Shown: in pieces, positions 14,921 to 21,780 of the stretch
How the letters are laid out: every line of letters starts with the position of its first letter
How positions within the stretch are numbered: position 1 is the stretch's first letter
NCBI GenBank assembly: GCA_021203745.1
Contig: JAJQAP010000004.1
Span: 1 to 23,575, forward strand
DNA: 23,575 nt
Direction of reading: 5' to 3'
DNA from: Coprobacillus sp.
Lineage (GTDB): Bacteria; Bacillota_I; Bacilli_A; RFN20; CAG-826
Notes under the pieces: generated by a model
Told to the model about the DNA's origin: nothing
Database searches by the model: none
Seen by the model: the letters and a program-made list of their open reading frames with translations, nothing else
Program-made: the position numbers and the translations under genes

Positions 14921-15268
14921 TTAGAGTTTTCTCTTGATTCTCGCGGCTTTACCACTTCTTCCACGTAGGTAGTAGAGTTTATTACGTCTTACTTTACCAC
15001 GCTGGACAACTTCAATTGAATCGATAGAAGGGGAATTGTAATTGAAGGTACGTTCCACTCCTATGCCATTAGAGATCTTTCTGACTGTGAAGGTTTTGGA
15101 GATTCCTCCTCCTTTAACTTGAATCACCACTCCTTGGTAGGTTTGGATTCTTCTTTTATTACCTTCGACAATTTTTACCATGACCTTTATTTCATCACCT
15201 GATTTAAAATCAGGAAGGTCTGTACGAAGCTGGGACTTTGTGATCTCATCAACTAGTTGATTATTCAT
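14921..15268 (-). CDS. rplS: 50S ribosomal protein L19
   Basis: L19 sits at the 30S-50S interface of the ribosome. The 115 residues match the family length. Family stretches include FKSGDEIKVMVKIVEG, RIQTYQGVVI, TFTVRKISNGIGVERTF, and the C-terminal KLYYLRGRSGKAARI. ATG is preceded by AGGAGGACACATT, a strong SD. The 110-base leader (15269-15378) is long enough to hold a regulatory L19 leader RNA as known in Firmicutes, but no match could be established; it has a candidate -35 TTGTCA at 15315-15320. In most Firmicutes rplS directly follows trmD; here it is separated from trmD by about 5 kb and an inversion. It has a terminator of its own, so it is a single-gene unit. Confidence 0.97.
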   Translation of the reverse strand: MNNQLVDEITKSQLRTDLPDFKSGDEIKVMVKIVEGNKRRIQTYQGVVIQVKGGGISKTFTVRKISNGIGVERTFNYNSPSIDSIEVVQRGKVRRNKLYYLRGRSGKAARIKRKL

Positions 15269-15354
15269 AATGTGTCCTCCTAAAACAAACGATTTATTAG
15301 AAGATATTCATATATGACAATAGCGGAATATCAGCGGTTATTATCTTAACAAGT

Positions 15355-15380
15355 GATATTTTAAATATCAATAAATATTT
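15355..15380 (-). terminator. AT-rich hairpins after the 15379 gene (weak terminator)
   Basis: GATATTT-T-AAATATC (15355-15369) and AAATAT/ATATTT (15363-15380) overlap and cannot form together. Both are AT-only stems without a good T-run, so termination is uncertain. A similar sequence follows the paralogue at 15976. Confidence 0.3.
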
Positions 15381-15897
15381 AAACTTTATAAAGGGTAATA
15401 GAGGAGGGGGTGCAACGCTCGGCTCCACTTCGATCATAACTATAGGGGTCGTTATTATGATATGGGGTTAACCAGAGTCTTGCTTCAAAGAAAGAATCTT
15501 TTTTAGACGTGGCTTCTGTAAAGGTTAACTGTATATCGAGATTATAAGTATCATTATAGAAATACATCGCTTGATAGGTAAAGCCATCTAGGTTAGCATA
15601 TGGGAATAGGTCATAGAGTAAGACATCATCTACATATACATAGAGGATAAGATCGGCCATTGAAAGATACTCTCCACCGTCTATTGCCCACCTATCGAGT
15701 TCAGAATAGACAAAGTCTTCTTCTTCATTTGGGAGTAATACTACTTTTAAAGATTCAATTGTCTGATCTGCCTCACTAAAAGTAATTGGATCTTGATTTT
15801 CCCAAGTGCCCTCTTCATAGGCTGGATAATGCCCACATGAAGTAAGAGATATAACACAGAGAAGTGCGAGTGATAATATACATTTATTTACTTTCAT
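15379..15897 (-). CDS. family-D small lipoprotein, copy 1
   Basis: A 172-residue lipoprotein of unknown function with lipobox LTSC (Cys 21). It is a clear paralogue of the 15976-16494 product: shared GTW-x-N, ITF, D-x-TIES early in the mature part, DGGEYL in the middle, LILY-x-Y-x-DD-V, and DPYSY near the C-terminus. The pair is adjacent and co-oriented, so it arose by tandem duplication; the similarity continues past the stop into the 3' flank. The start has AGGA 10 bases upstream. A TATAAT (15937-15942) lies about 40 bases upstream, so it may have its own promoter. Predicted all-beta by its alternating pattern; no known domain recognised. Confidence 0.83.
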   Translation of the reverse strand: MKVNKCILSLALLCVISLTSCGHYPAYEEGTWENQDPITFSEADQTIESLKVVLLPNEEEDFVYSELDRWAIDGGEYLSMADLILYVYVDDVLLYDLFPYANLDGFTYQAMYFYNDTYNLDIQLTFTEATSKKDSFFEARLWLTPYHNNDPYSYDRSGAERCTPSSITLYKV

Positions 15898-15975
15898 AAC
15901 TTATCCTAACTAGATACCAAAAAGAATATCTTTTGATATTATACCACTAACTTATATGTTAAATATCAGTAAATG

Positions 15976-16494
15976 TTAAACTTCGTAGAGATAAACCGTA
16001 TAAGGAGTGGAACTTTCCTGTGAACCTTCAACATAAGAATATGGGTCGCCTTCAGGATATTCATAAAGATAAAATATGGTTTCAAAGTATGTTGTTTTGT
16101 TTTTACGATCATTATTTAAGCGAGCGCGCATTCCAATAGTATAGGTCTCGTTATATAGATAAGTCCCATGTCTCCAACTATCAGACATCCAGGTAAATAA
16201 AGACAAATCGATAACGGCTACATCATCAAGATAGAGATAGAGAATGAGACCGGTATTTCCTAAATATTCACCACCATCGTCTCTAACAGCATTAAAATCA
16301 TCATAAACAAAATCTGGGTCAGTGTTTTCAACGATTTCAATTCTGACTGATTCAATAGTTAGATCATGTTCTTCAAAGGTAATGGATTGGTCATTTTGCC
16401 AAGTACCCGCTCGAAGAGATAGATACGATGAACAAGAACTACATAGTACTGACGAAATAAGTATTAATGGCAAAAGAGTTTTTTTCATTTTCAT
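15976..16494 (-). CDS. family-D small lipoprotein, copy 2
   Basis: A 172-residue lipoprotein of unknown function with lipobox CSSC (Cys 21) and the same blocks as its neighbour: GTWQNDQSITF, LTIESVRI, DDGGEYL, LILYLYLDD, DPYSY. A GTG three codons upstream (16503) is part of the SD-like GGGGGGGTGA, so ATG 16492-16494 with 6-base spacing is the better start. It is preceded by an 18-codon leader ORF (16510-16566) and a long hairpin, and its promoter is at 16602-16630. The next gene, 15379-15897, starts 79 bases after its stop. Confidence 0.83.
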   Translation of the reverse strand: MKMKKTLLPLILISSVLCSSCSSYLSLRAGTWQNDQSITFEEHDLTIESVRIEIVENTDPDFVYDDFNAVRDDGGEYLGNTGLILYLYLDDVAVIDLSLFTWMSDSWRHGTYLYNETYTIGMRARLNNDRKNKTTYFETIFYLYEYPEGDPYSYVEGSQESSTPYTVYLYEV

Positions 16495-16509
16495 AATATT
16501 CACCCCCCC

Positions 16510-16566
16510 TTAATAAAGGTAAAAGAAAAGACTAACATTTTGAGTTAATTCTTTTCTTTCTTTCAT
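16510..16566 (-). CDS. 18-codon leader ORF
   Basis: ATG at 16564-16566 has the best SD in this stretch, AAAGGAGG with 5-base spacing. The frame reads MKERKELTQNVSLFFYLY and ends in TAA 15 bases before the lipoprotein ATG, directly before that gene's SD. No membrane segment or run of one regulatory codon is present. Almost the whole frame is folded into the hairpin at 16522-16559. It is probably a translated leader that couples or attenuates the lipoprotein gene; a functional small protein is less likely. Known only from the sequence; no family is recognised. Confidence 0.5.
   Translation of the reverse strand: MKERKELTQNVSLFFYLY
16522..16559 (-). promoter_or_regulatory. long hairpin covering the leader ORF
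   Basis: AAAGAAAAGA (16522-16531) pairs with 16550-16559 over 10 bp, and TAAC (16533-16536) with GTTA (16544-16547) over 4 bp, around a small internal bulge and a 7-base loop. No T-run follows, so it is not a simple terminator. A translating ribosome would melt it. Confidence 0.55.
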
Positions 16567-16601
16567 AAAAGCCTCCTTTATCCCAAAAAGACTTCACCTT
16601 T

Positions 16602-16630
16602 AATATAACGGATAAAAGGATTTTAGGCAA
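16602..16630 (-). promoter_or_regulatory. promoter of the leader ORF and 15976 gene
   Basis: A -35 TTGCCT (16625-16630), 17-base spacer, -10 TATATT (16602-16607, 5 of 6). It overlaps the weak hairpin ATTTTAG/CTAAAAT (16620-16637) that is the only terminator candidate for the permease. Confidence 0.6.
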
Positions 16631-16641
16631 CTAAAATACAA

Positions 16642-18126
16642 TTATAACAGTTCTAGTACTCCTGTCAGGATAAAGGACAGTAAAAAGAGTAGCGCAATAA
16701 CATAAATGGCCACTCCTACTTCTTTGCCGCGTCTAGCAAAAAGGCACATAACACAGTAGGCAATAAGACCCATTCCAATACCTGAAGAGATGGAATAGGT
16801 TAAAACAGTAAATATCAGGGTAATAAACGCAGTAAAACCCACAATCATATCCTTCCATTCAACATCTTTAACGTTATTAACAAAGATCATTGCACCCACA
16901 CTGACAAGCGCTGCAGCGGTTACACTTCCGGCGGTAAAGATAGAGAATATAGGATATATAAACATACAAAGTAAGAAACACAAAGCAGCGGTACACGCAC
17001 TTAAACCAGTTCTAGCCCCCATACTAACACCGACATTAGACTCGGCAAATGAGGTGACGGTTGAAGTTCCCATAGGACCACAGATAAGAGCGCCTGTTGC
17101 ATCCGCGATAACCGCTCTTTGGTAATTTTGTACTTTACCTTCTTCGTTAATTAATCCTGTATCTTTACCAACTGCAAGCACTGTTGCAGTGGTGTCAAAG
17201 AGATTAACAAAGATAAGGGAGAACATCGCGACATAACTAACAGGGTTAGTAAACACTGTAACAAGAGAGGAGCCAAAACTAAACTCTGTGGCATCCTCTG
17301 CAAAGATTCCATAAAGGAAGACTTCACTCATACCAGAGAAATCCGCCCACTTAATAGAGGAGTCATATCCTGGCCAGATTGGGAGTTTTGTTTCTACTCC
17401 TTCTAATGAGTTAACATAACCCGTATAGACAAAGGAACCATTTACATTACTAATAGTGCCCGCTTTTATCATCGCTGAGGATATAACTAGTCCTACAAGT
17501 GCGATACCAATTATTGTCATAGGTATAGCTAAATTTCTTACCATCTTTGACTTACAAAACATCAGTCCAAGACACACCATAATACCCACCACTCCACATA
17601 TCACTCCTGGATCTAGGAAGGTATTTAGAGCGACAAGTGTTGAACCATCCGCAACTATAATGCCAGCATTCTTTAATCCCACAAAACAGATAAAGATACC
17701 AAGGGCAGCGGCAATTATATATCGAATATTTTTAGGAATAGCTTCAATTAACCATTTACGGACTGGGGTGATACTTAAGATAAAGAAGATAATGCCACAC
17801 ACTGTTAAAAGGATCATTCCTTCTCTCCAAGTCCAAGCATCATTACCGAGCACTATGGTATACACTAAAAAGGCATTTAAGCCCATTCCACTACTTAAGA
17901 CTATTGGGTAGTTAGCAACAAGACCCATAATCATACTAACAATGAATGTTAGTAGGGCGGTCATCATAAAAACACCTGAGGAGTTCATCCCCATATCTGA
18001 GAGAATTGCGGTGTTAATTGGAAGGATATAACACATGGCCGCGAATGTAACGAGACCCGCAATAACCTCAGTCTTAACAGAGGTATTTCTTTCTTTTAAA
18101 TGGAATACTCGATTAAGGAAGTTCAT
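16642..18126 (-). CDS. NCS2/AzgA-type purine permease
   Basis: A 494-residue multi-pass membrane protein of the AzgA/PbuG branch of nucleobase-cation symporters, expected to import guanine, hypoxanthine or adenine with protons. Evidence: the N-terminal TEVIAGLVTFAAMCYI and PINTAILS block, SSGMGLNAFLVYTIV (about 78-92), many hydrophobic segments, LFDTTATVLAVGKDTGL, and the diagnostic GTSTVTSFAESNVGVS followed by GARTGLSA. The substrate cannot be fixed from sequence alone. An insert of about 60 residues around 220-280 is longer than in typical PbuG. It stands alone between family-D lipoproteins and rpsP, divergent from rpsP. The leader is only about 16 bases after the predicted start, too short for a purine riboswitch. 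Confidence 0.9.
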   Translation of the reverse strand: MNFLNRVFHLKERNTSVKTEVIAGLVTFAAMCYILPINTAILSDMGMNSSGVFMMTALLTFIVSMIMGLVANYPIVLSSGMGLNAFLVYTIVLGNDAWTWREGMILLTVCGIIFFILSITPVRKWLIEAIPKNIRYIIAAALGIFICFVGLKNAGIIVADGSTLVALNTFLDPGVICGVVGIMVCLGLMFCKSKMVRNLAIPMTIIGIALVGLVISSAMIKAGTISNVNGSFVYTGYVNSLEGVETKLPIWPGYDSSIKWADFSGMSEVFLYGIFAEDATEFSFGSSLVTVFTNPVSYVAMFSLIFVNLFDTTATVLAVGKDTGLINEEGKVQNYQRAVIADATGALICGPMGTSTVTSFAESNVGVSMGARTGLSACTAALCFLLCMFIYPIFSIFTAGSVTAAALVSVGAMIFVNNVKDVEWKDMIVGFTAFITLIFTVLTYSISSGIGMGLIAYCVMCLFARRGKEVGVAIYVIALLFLLSFILTGVLELL

Positions 18127-18148
18127 ACTATGTACCTAACCTTTCCTT

Positions 18149-18154
18149 ATTATA
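18149..18154 (-). promoter_or_regulatory. -10 element of the purine permease gene
   Basis: A perfect TATAAT in TTGTGTATAATAAG, the same 14 bases as at 81-86. A poor -35 candidate, TTACAA, lies 17 bases upstream. Confidence 0.5.
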
Positions 18155-18203
18155 CACAAGTTAATAAATTATTGTAATAATTTAATTTGTACGGCAAAAA
18201 TGC

Positions 18204-18233
18204 TTGACACCTTAAATATAAATAATTTATTAT
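18204..18233 (+). promoter_or_regulatory. promoter of rpsP operon
   Basis: A perfect -35 TTGACA (18204-18209), 18-base spacer and -10 TATTAT (18228-18233, 5 of 6), 26 bases before the rpsP ATG. It is the strongest promoter in the window and the first plus-strand promoter of the inverted block. Confidence 0.75.
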
Positions 18234-18258
18234 TTAACTTGCTTAAAGGAGAAATGTT

Positions 18259-18537
18259 ATGGCAGTAAAAATTAGATTAACAAGAATCGGAAGACATAAG
18301 GACCCATTCTATAGAATTGTCGCTGCAGACTCAAGATACGCTCGTGATGGTCGTTTTATTGAACAAATCGGTTATATCGACCCTCATAAAGATATTAAAG
18401 AAGCAGTTGTCGATGAAGAGATTGCATTGAAATGGCTTAACGAAGGCGCTATTCCTACCGACACAGTAAAATCAATCTTTAGAGCAAAAGGTATCATGGA
18501 GAAGTTTGATAAACAGAAACGGGAGGCTAAAAAATGA
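18259..18537 (+). CDS. rpsP: 30S ribosomal protein S16
   Basis: S16 is a primary-binding protein of the 30S body. The 92 residues begin AVKIRLTRIGRHKDPFYRIV and continue ADSRYARDGRFIEQIGYIDP, the family signature. The SD AAAGGAGAAA is 5 bases before ATG. It is first in the plus-strand operon rpsP-khpA-rimM-trmD and its TGA overlaps the khpA ATG by 4 bases (ATGA). The strong promoter at 18204-18233 fits a ribosomal protein. Confidence 0.97.
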   Translation: MAVKIRLTRIGRHKDPFYRIVAADSRYARDGRFIEQIGYIDPHKDIKEAVVDEEIALKWLNEGAIPTDTVKSIFRAKGIMEKFDKQKREAKK

Positions 18538-18800
18538 ATTACACAAAAATAATTCATGCGATCATTGATCCTCTTGTGGAAAATCCTGATTCTATCTTTA
18601 TTAGAGAAATCGAAGAGAATGAAGGTAAAGATCTTAAGATTGTCATTGCCGCAGAAGGTGAAGATGTCTCAAGACTAATCGGTAAAAAAGGTGTCATTGC
18701 TAATTCAATAAGAGAAGTTGTTTCTATCGCTGGTAAGAGTGAAGAGAAACATGTCCACCTCTCATTTGAATCATTTGATGAAGATGAAGAAGAAGGCTAA
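18534..18800 (+). CDS. khpA: KH-domain RNA-binding protein KhpA (YlqC)
   Basis: KhpA is a small single-KH RNA-binding protein, known in other Firmicutes to pair with KhpB/Jag and to influence cell elongation and RNA fate. It has 88 residues with the KH GXXG loop as IGKKG (49-53) and the following VIANSIREVV helix. A very acidic tail, FDEDEEEG, ends the protein. The last codons and the stop form the left arm and loop of an intrinsic terminator (18786-18816), so the tail sequence may be shaped by RNA structure as much as by protein function. It overlaps rpsP by 4 bases. Confidence 0.93.
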   Translation: MNYTKIIHAIIDPLVENPDSIFIREIEENEGKDLKIVIAAEGEDVSRLIGKKGVIANSIREVVSIAGKSEEKHVHLSFESFDEDEEEG

Positions 18801-18816
18801 TTCTTCTTCTTTTTTT
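18786..18816 (+). terminator. intrinsic terminator embedded in the khpA 3' end
   Basis: GAAGAAGAA (18786-18794) pairs perfectly with TTCTTCTTC (18801-18809), the loop GGCTAA contains the khpA stop, and TTTTTTT follows (18810-18816). It would separate rpsP-khpA from rimM-trmD, probably as a partial terminator. Confidence 0.7.
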
Positions 18817-18823
18817 ATTTAGT

Positions 18824-19333
18824 ATGGAACTTGTAAAACTTGGTAAAATCGTCAAAATAAGAGGAATTCGTGGAGAATTTAAGATTTTATCCTCCACTTA
18901 TTTTGGTGACCAACGTTATAAAAAAGGGAAGACAATTTATGTTGGCCTAGAGGATGAAAAAAATCCATTACCACTTACAGTAAAGTTCCATTTCAAAAAA
19001 GAAAACTTTGATTATGTACAGGTAGAAGAAATCGGTGACACCACTAGCGCGGAACAATATGTCAATTGCTTTGTCTATGCAGATAAAAATGACATCACAC
19101 TCGAAAAAGATACATATTTCTTTGGGGATCTAGAAAACTGCAAGGTTTTTGATGAAGATAACAATGAAATCGGCCTCGTTAGTGAAGTAGTCGAATATCC
19201 TGCACAGATAACGCTAATTGTCACTCAAAAAGACGGCAAAAAATTTCAAGTTCCATTTATTGAAGACTTTTTAGTGGATATTGATATTGAAAATAAGAAA
19301 ATAACCATACATTTAGTGGAGGGAATGCTATGA
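18824..19333 (+). CDS. rimM: ribosome maturation factor RimM
   Basis: RimM assists 30S head maturation and binds S19. The 169 residues match the family. The N-terminal domain starts LGKIVKIRGIRGEFKI, where the usual His of the GxHGxxGE motif is Arg. The C-terminal PRC-barrel part ends PFIEDFLVDIDIENKKITI. The start ATG has no SD: upstream is the T-rich tail of the khpA terminator followed by ATTTAGT. Translation may depend on re-initiation after the khpA stop 23 bases upstream, or on a short leader. The 3' end overlaps trmD by 4 bases (ATGA). Confidence 0.95.
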   Translation: MELVKLGKIVKIRGIRGEFKILSSTYFGDQRYKKGKTIYVGLEDEKNPLPLTVKFHFKKENFDYVQVEEIGDTTSAEQYVNCFVYADKNDITLEKDTYFFGDLENCKVFDEDNNEIGLVSEVVEYPAQITLIVTQKDGKKFQVPFIEDFLVDIDIENKKITIHLVEGML

Positions 19334-20109
19334 AGATAAAGATTTTAACACTATTCCCTTCAATGTTTGATGGAATACTCACTAATTCCATCATTAAAAG
19401 AGCTATCGAAAAAGATTTAATCGAAATAGAAATAACCAATATTAGAGATTATACGCAAGATAAGTATGGAAGAGTTGATACACCACCTATTGGTGGGGGT
19501 GCAGGTTTAATCATGAAGTGTCAACCAATTGTCTCTGCGTTAAATGCAGTTAAGGGTGATAATGACCATGTCATACTCTTCTCTCCAAGAGGAAGAACAT
19601 ATAATCAAGATGTCTGTAAAGAACTCTATAGCAAGGGCCAAGATTTAGTCTTAATCTGCGGCCACTACGAGGGAGTGGATGAAAGGGTTAACGACTATGT
19701 CGATGAACAGATATCAATCGGTGATTATATTTTAACGGGAGGAGAAATACCTGCGATGGTACTTGTGGATTCTATTGCGAGATTAATCGATGGAGTCATC
19801 AGTGAAGATTCCTTAAAAACTGAGTCATTTGATAATAATTTATTAGAATATCCTCAATATACAGAACCTTATGAATTCGATGGAAAGAAAGTTCCAGATA
19901 TTCTTTACTCTGGAAATCACGACGCGATAGATAAATATCGTTTAAAAGAAAGTTTAAAACTCACGATGAAATATCGCCCTGATTTACTCGAAGGAAGAGT
20001 CTATACTAAGCAAGAAAAATCTCTTCTAAAAGAAATAGAAGAGAATAACGATAATCCTAAATGGATGAATGAAGCACTTAAAAAGGGAAAGAAGTTTATT
20101 AAGGATTAA
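19330..20109 (+). CDS. trmD: tRNA (guanine37-N1)-methyltransferase
   Basis: TrmD makes m1G37 in tRNAs with G36, using SAM, and prevents +1 frameshifting. It is a SPOUT dimer with a trefoil knot. The 259 residues show LFPSMFDG at the N-terminus, PPIGGGAGLIMKCQP, FSPRGRTYNQ, ICGHYEGVDERV with the SAM-binding region, and ISIGDYILTGGEIPAMVLVDSIARL, all diagnostic. The SD GGAGGGAA precedes the ATG. The stop TAA (20107-20109) overlaps the convergent ffh stop (20106-20108). Its own terminator is inside ffh (20150-20169), and part of its coding region holds the ffh terminator (20015-20043). Confidence 0.97.
   Translation: MKIKILTLFPSMFDGILTNSIIKRAIEKDLIEIEITNIRDYTQDKYGRVDTPPIGGGAGLIMKCQPIVSALNAVKGDNDHVILFSPRGRTYNQDVCKELYSKGQDLVLICGHYEGVDERVNDYVDEQISIGDYILTGGEIPAMVLVDSIARLIDGVISEDSLKTESFDNNLLEYPQYTEPYEFDGKKVPDILYSGNHDAIDKYRLKESLKLTMKYRPDLLEGRVYTKQEKSLLKEIEENNDNPKWMNEALKKGKKFIKD
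20015..20043 (-). terminator. terminator of ffh operon, inside trmD
   Basis: On the minus strand CTCTTCTA (complement of 20036-20043), a 7-base loop and TAGAAGAG (complement of 20021-20028) form a perfect 8-bp stem, followed by ATTTTTC. It lies 63 bases past the ffh stop, wholly in trmD codons. Confidence 0.6.
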
Positions 20110-21467
20110 CGACGGAGACCGCCGAGTCCACTTAAACCTCCCATTCCAGACGGCATCTTGCCGTTTTTTGTCATCTTTCCGAGCTGATCCATTTGCTCTT
20201 TCATTTGGTCATATTGTTTTAAAACTTTATTAATTTCCGCGACAGATTTCCCACATCCTTTTGAAATGCGGAGTTTTCGAGAATATTTTAATATCTCTGG
20301 ATGCTCTCTTTCTTCTGGGGTCATCGAACTTACAATGACTTCAACGTTTTTCGCGGATTGCTCCGCTGTGGCAATTTGCTCCTTAGTTATTTTTGGCATT
20401 CCTGGAATCATCGATAGTAATCCTGAGAATGAACCCATACGTTTAACTTGCTTTAACTGGTCCACCATATCATTGAGGTCAAACTTACCTGCCATAATCT
20501 TGTTGGTGGTCTTTCTCATCTCTTTTTCGCTGACATTATCTTCAGCTTTTTCGACAAGCGTCATAACATCGCCCATACCAAGGATTCGATCCGCCATACG
20601 ATCAGGATGGAAAACATCGAGGTCAGTGAACTTTTCACCAAGACCCATAAACTTAATTGGCACTCCGCTCATATATTTAATTGAGAGTGCCGCACCACCT
20701 CTTGCATCACCATCTAGTTTAGACATTATAATTCCAGTTAAAGACAACCTTTCATTAAAGGCCATTGCGACATTAACCGCATCTTGTCCTGCCATCGCAT
20801 CGACAAGTAAAAGGATTTCTTCTGGTTTAACAGCGTCTTTCATCTCGTTTAATTCGTTCATTAAATCATCATCGATTTGTAAACGACCTGCGGTATCAAG
20901 GATTAAGAAATCATAATGGTCATTATAGGCTTTTTCTTTTGCTTTCTTTGCTATCTCAACGGGTGATACTTTATCGCCCATGTTTAAAACGTCCACACCA
21001 ACTTGTTTAGCAACAGTTACTAACTGCTCAATAGCGGCAGGTCTATATGTATCGCAAGCGGCAAGTAAGACTTTTTTATTCATCTTATTTTTAAAGTAAT
21101 AGGATAGTTTTCCTGCCGTTGTCGTTTTACCGGTACCTTGGAGTCCCACCAACATAATAATCGTTGGTTTATTTTTATTGATATGGAGTTCACTATCAGT
21201 GCTACCGAGAAGATCAACGAGTTCATCGTGGACGATTTTGACCACCATTTGTGATGGGTCTAGTGTCTCTAAAACTTTTTGATGAAGAGCTTTCTCTTTA
21301 ACATTATTTGTAAACTCTTTGACAACTTTATAATTAACATCAGCGTCTAAAAGAGCGAGTCTAATCTCTTTCATCATTTCATCCATATTTCCCTCGGTTA
21401 ATCGGGTTTGTCCTCTTAACTTTTTAAAGATGGATTTAAAGCGATCTGTTAAGTTTTCAAATGGCAT
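20106..21467 (-). CDS. ffh: signal recognition particle protein Ffh
   Basis: Ffh is the SRP GTPase that binds signal sequences and 4.5S/6S RNA and delivers ribosomes to FtsY. The 453 residues have the N domain (1-95), the G domain with GLQGTGKTT (108-116), DTAGRLQ, SKLDGDARGG and GLGEKFTDLDVFHP, then the Met-rich M domain with SKGCGKS-type RNA-binding loop and a Gly-rich tail GGLSGLGGLRR. The start overlaps ylxM by 11 bases. The 3' end overlaps the convergent trmD stop, and its codons near the end contain the plus-strand terminator at 20150-20169. In most Firmicutes ffh is followed by rpsP in the same direction. Confidence 0.97.
   Translation of the reverse strand: MPFENLTDRFKSIFKKLRGQTRLTEGNMDEMMKEIRLALLDADVNYKVVKEFTNNVKEKALHQKVLETLDPSQMVVKIVHDELVDLLGSTDSELHINKNKPTIIMLVGLQGTGKTTTAGKLSYYFKNKMNKKVLLAACDTYRPAAIEQLVTVAKQVGVDVLNMGDKVSPVEIAKKAKEKAYNDHYDFLILDTAGRLQIDDDLMNELNEMKDAVKPEEILLLVDAMAGQDAVNVAMAFNERLSLTGIIMSKLDGDARGGAALSIKYMSGVPIKFMGLGEKFTDLDVFHPDRMADRILGMGDVMTLVEKAEDNVSEKEMRKTTNKIMAGKFDLNDMVDQLKQVKRMGSFSGLLSMIPGMPKITKEQIATAEQSAKNVEVIVSSMTPEEREHPEILKYSRKLRISKGCGKSVAEINKVLKQYDQMKEQMDQLGKMTKNGKMPSGMGGLSGLGGLRR
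20150..20169 (+). terminator. terminator of trmD operon, inside ffh
   Basis: ACGGCA (20150-20155), loop TCT, TGCCGT (20159-20164), then TTTTT to 20169. The 6-bp stem is GC-rich and perfect. It lies 41 bases past the trmD stop, antisense to the ffh codons for KNGKMPS. Confidence 0.75.
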
Positions 21468-21780
21468 TTATTTTCTCTAGCTCCTCAAGTAACTGTTCAT
21501 AATTTTCATCTTTTTGTTTGAGTTTTGCAATTATTTCACTGCAATTTTCGGATTTTTCCACGATATGCAAGGTTTTTTCATATTCTTTTAATTTTGTCGT
21601 CGCTTTACTAATTGCATCTTCCGCGGCGCTTCTTGAAATGGAGTTAATTTCTCCTATTTCACTGATCGATAAATCCATATTAATTGACTCATTTAAAATT
21701 TCCTTTTGCGTGCTAGTAAGTAAATCTCCATACACTTCAAGGAGGTTAGATAAATATGTTCTTTCTTCTAAGTCTTTCAT
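21457..21780 (-). CDS. ylxM: YlxM-like SRP-associated helix-turn-helix protein
   Basis: YlxM is a small HTH protein found next to ffh and ftsY in Firmicutes, shown in streptococci to modulate the SRP pathway. The 107 residues from the chosen start have a sigma-like HTH around LSISEIGEINSISRSAAEDAI (about 42-62) and a C-terminal coiled-coil-like tail. The ATG at 21778-21780 overlaps the ftsY TGA as ATGA and is preferred to an ATG four codons upstream inside ftsY. No SD is visible, so translation is likely coupled to ftsY. The stop lies inside the ffh 5' end (11-base overlap). Confidence 0.9.
   Translation of the reverse strand: MKDLEERTYLSNLLEVYGDLLTSTQKEILNESINMDLSISEIGEINSISRSAAEDAISKATTKLKEYEKTLHIVEKSENCSEIIAKLKQKDENYEQLLEELEKINAI

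Noticed and set aside
14872..14964. 31-codon upstream extension of rbgA
   Set aside because: It runs through the rplS terminator and into rplS and has no similarity to the family N-terminus.
15269..15378. L19 leader RNA ahead of rplS
   Set aside because: Such leaders are known in Firmicutes and the length fits, but no consensus structure could be matched by eye. A covariance search with the Rfam L19 leader model would decide.
16495..16503. GTG start for the 15976 lipoprotein
   Set aside because: The GTG is part of the SD-like G-run itself; the ATG at 16494 has correct spacing and signal peptide length.
17456..17911. 151-codon plus-strand frame antisense to the permease
   Set aside because: It is a shadow of the permease reading frame: no SD, no recognisable domain, and the opposite strand encodes clear family motifs.
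18127..18258. Purine riboswitch ahead of the permease
   Set aside because: The predicted leader is about 16 bases and the gap holds only two divergent promoters, too short for an aptamer of about 65 bases plus an expression platform.
20266..20916. 216-codon plus-strand frame antisense to ffh
   Set aside because: It is a mirror of the conserved ffh codons; no SD or promoter, and Ser/Ile-rich translation typical of antisense frames.
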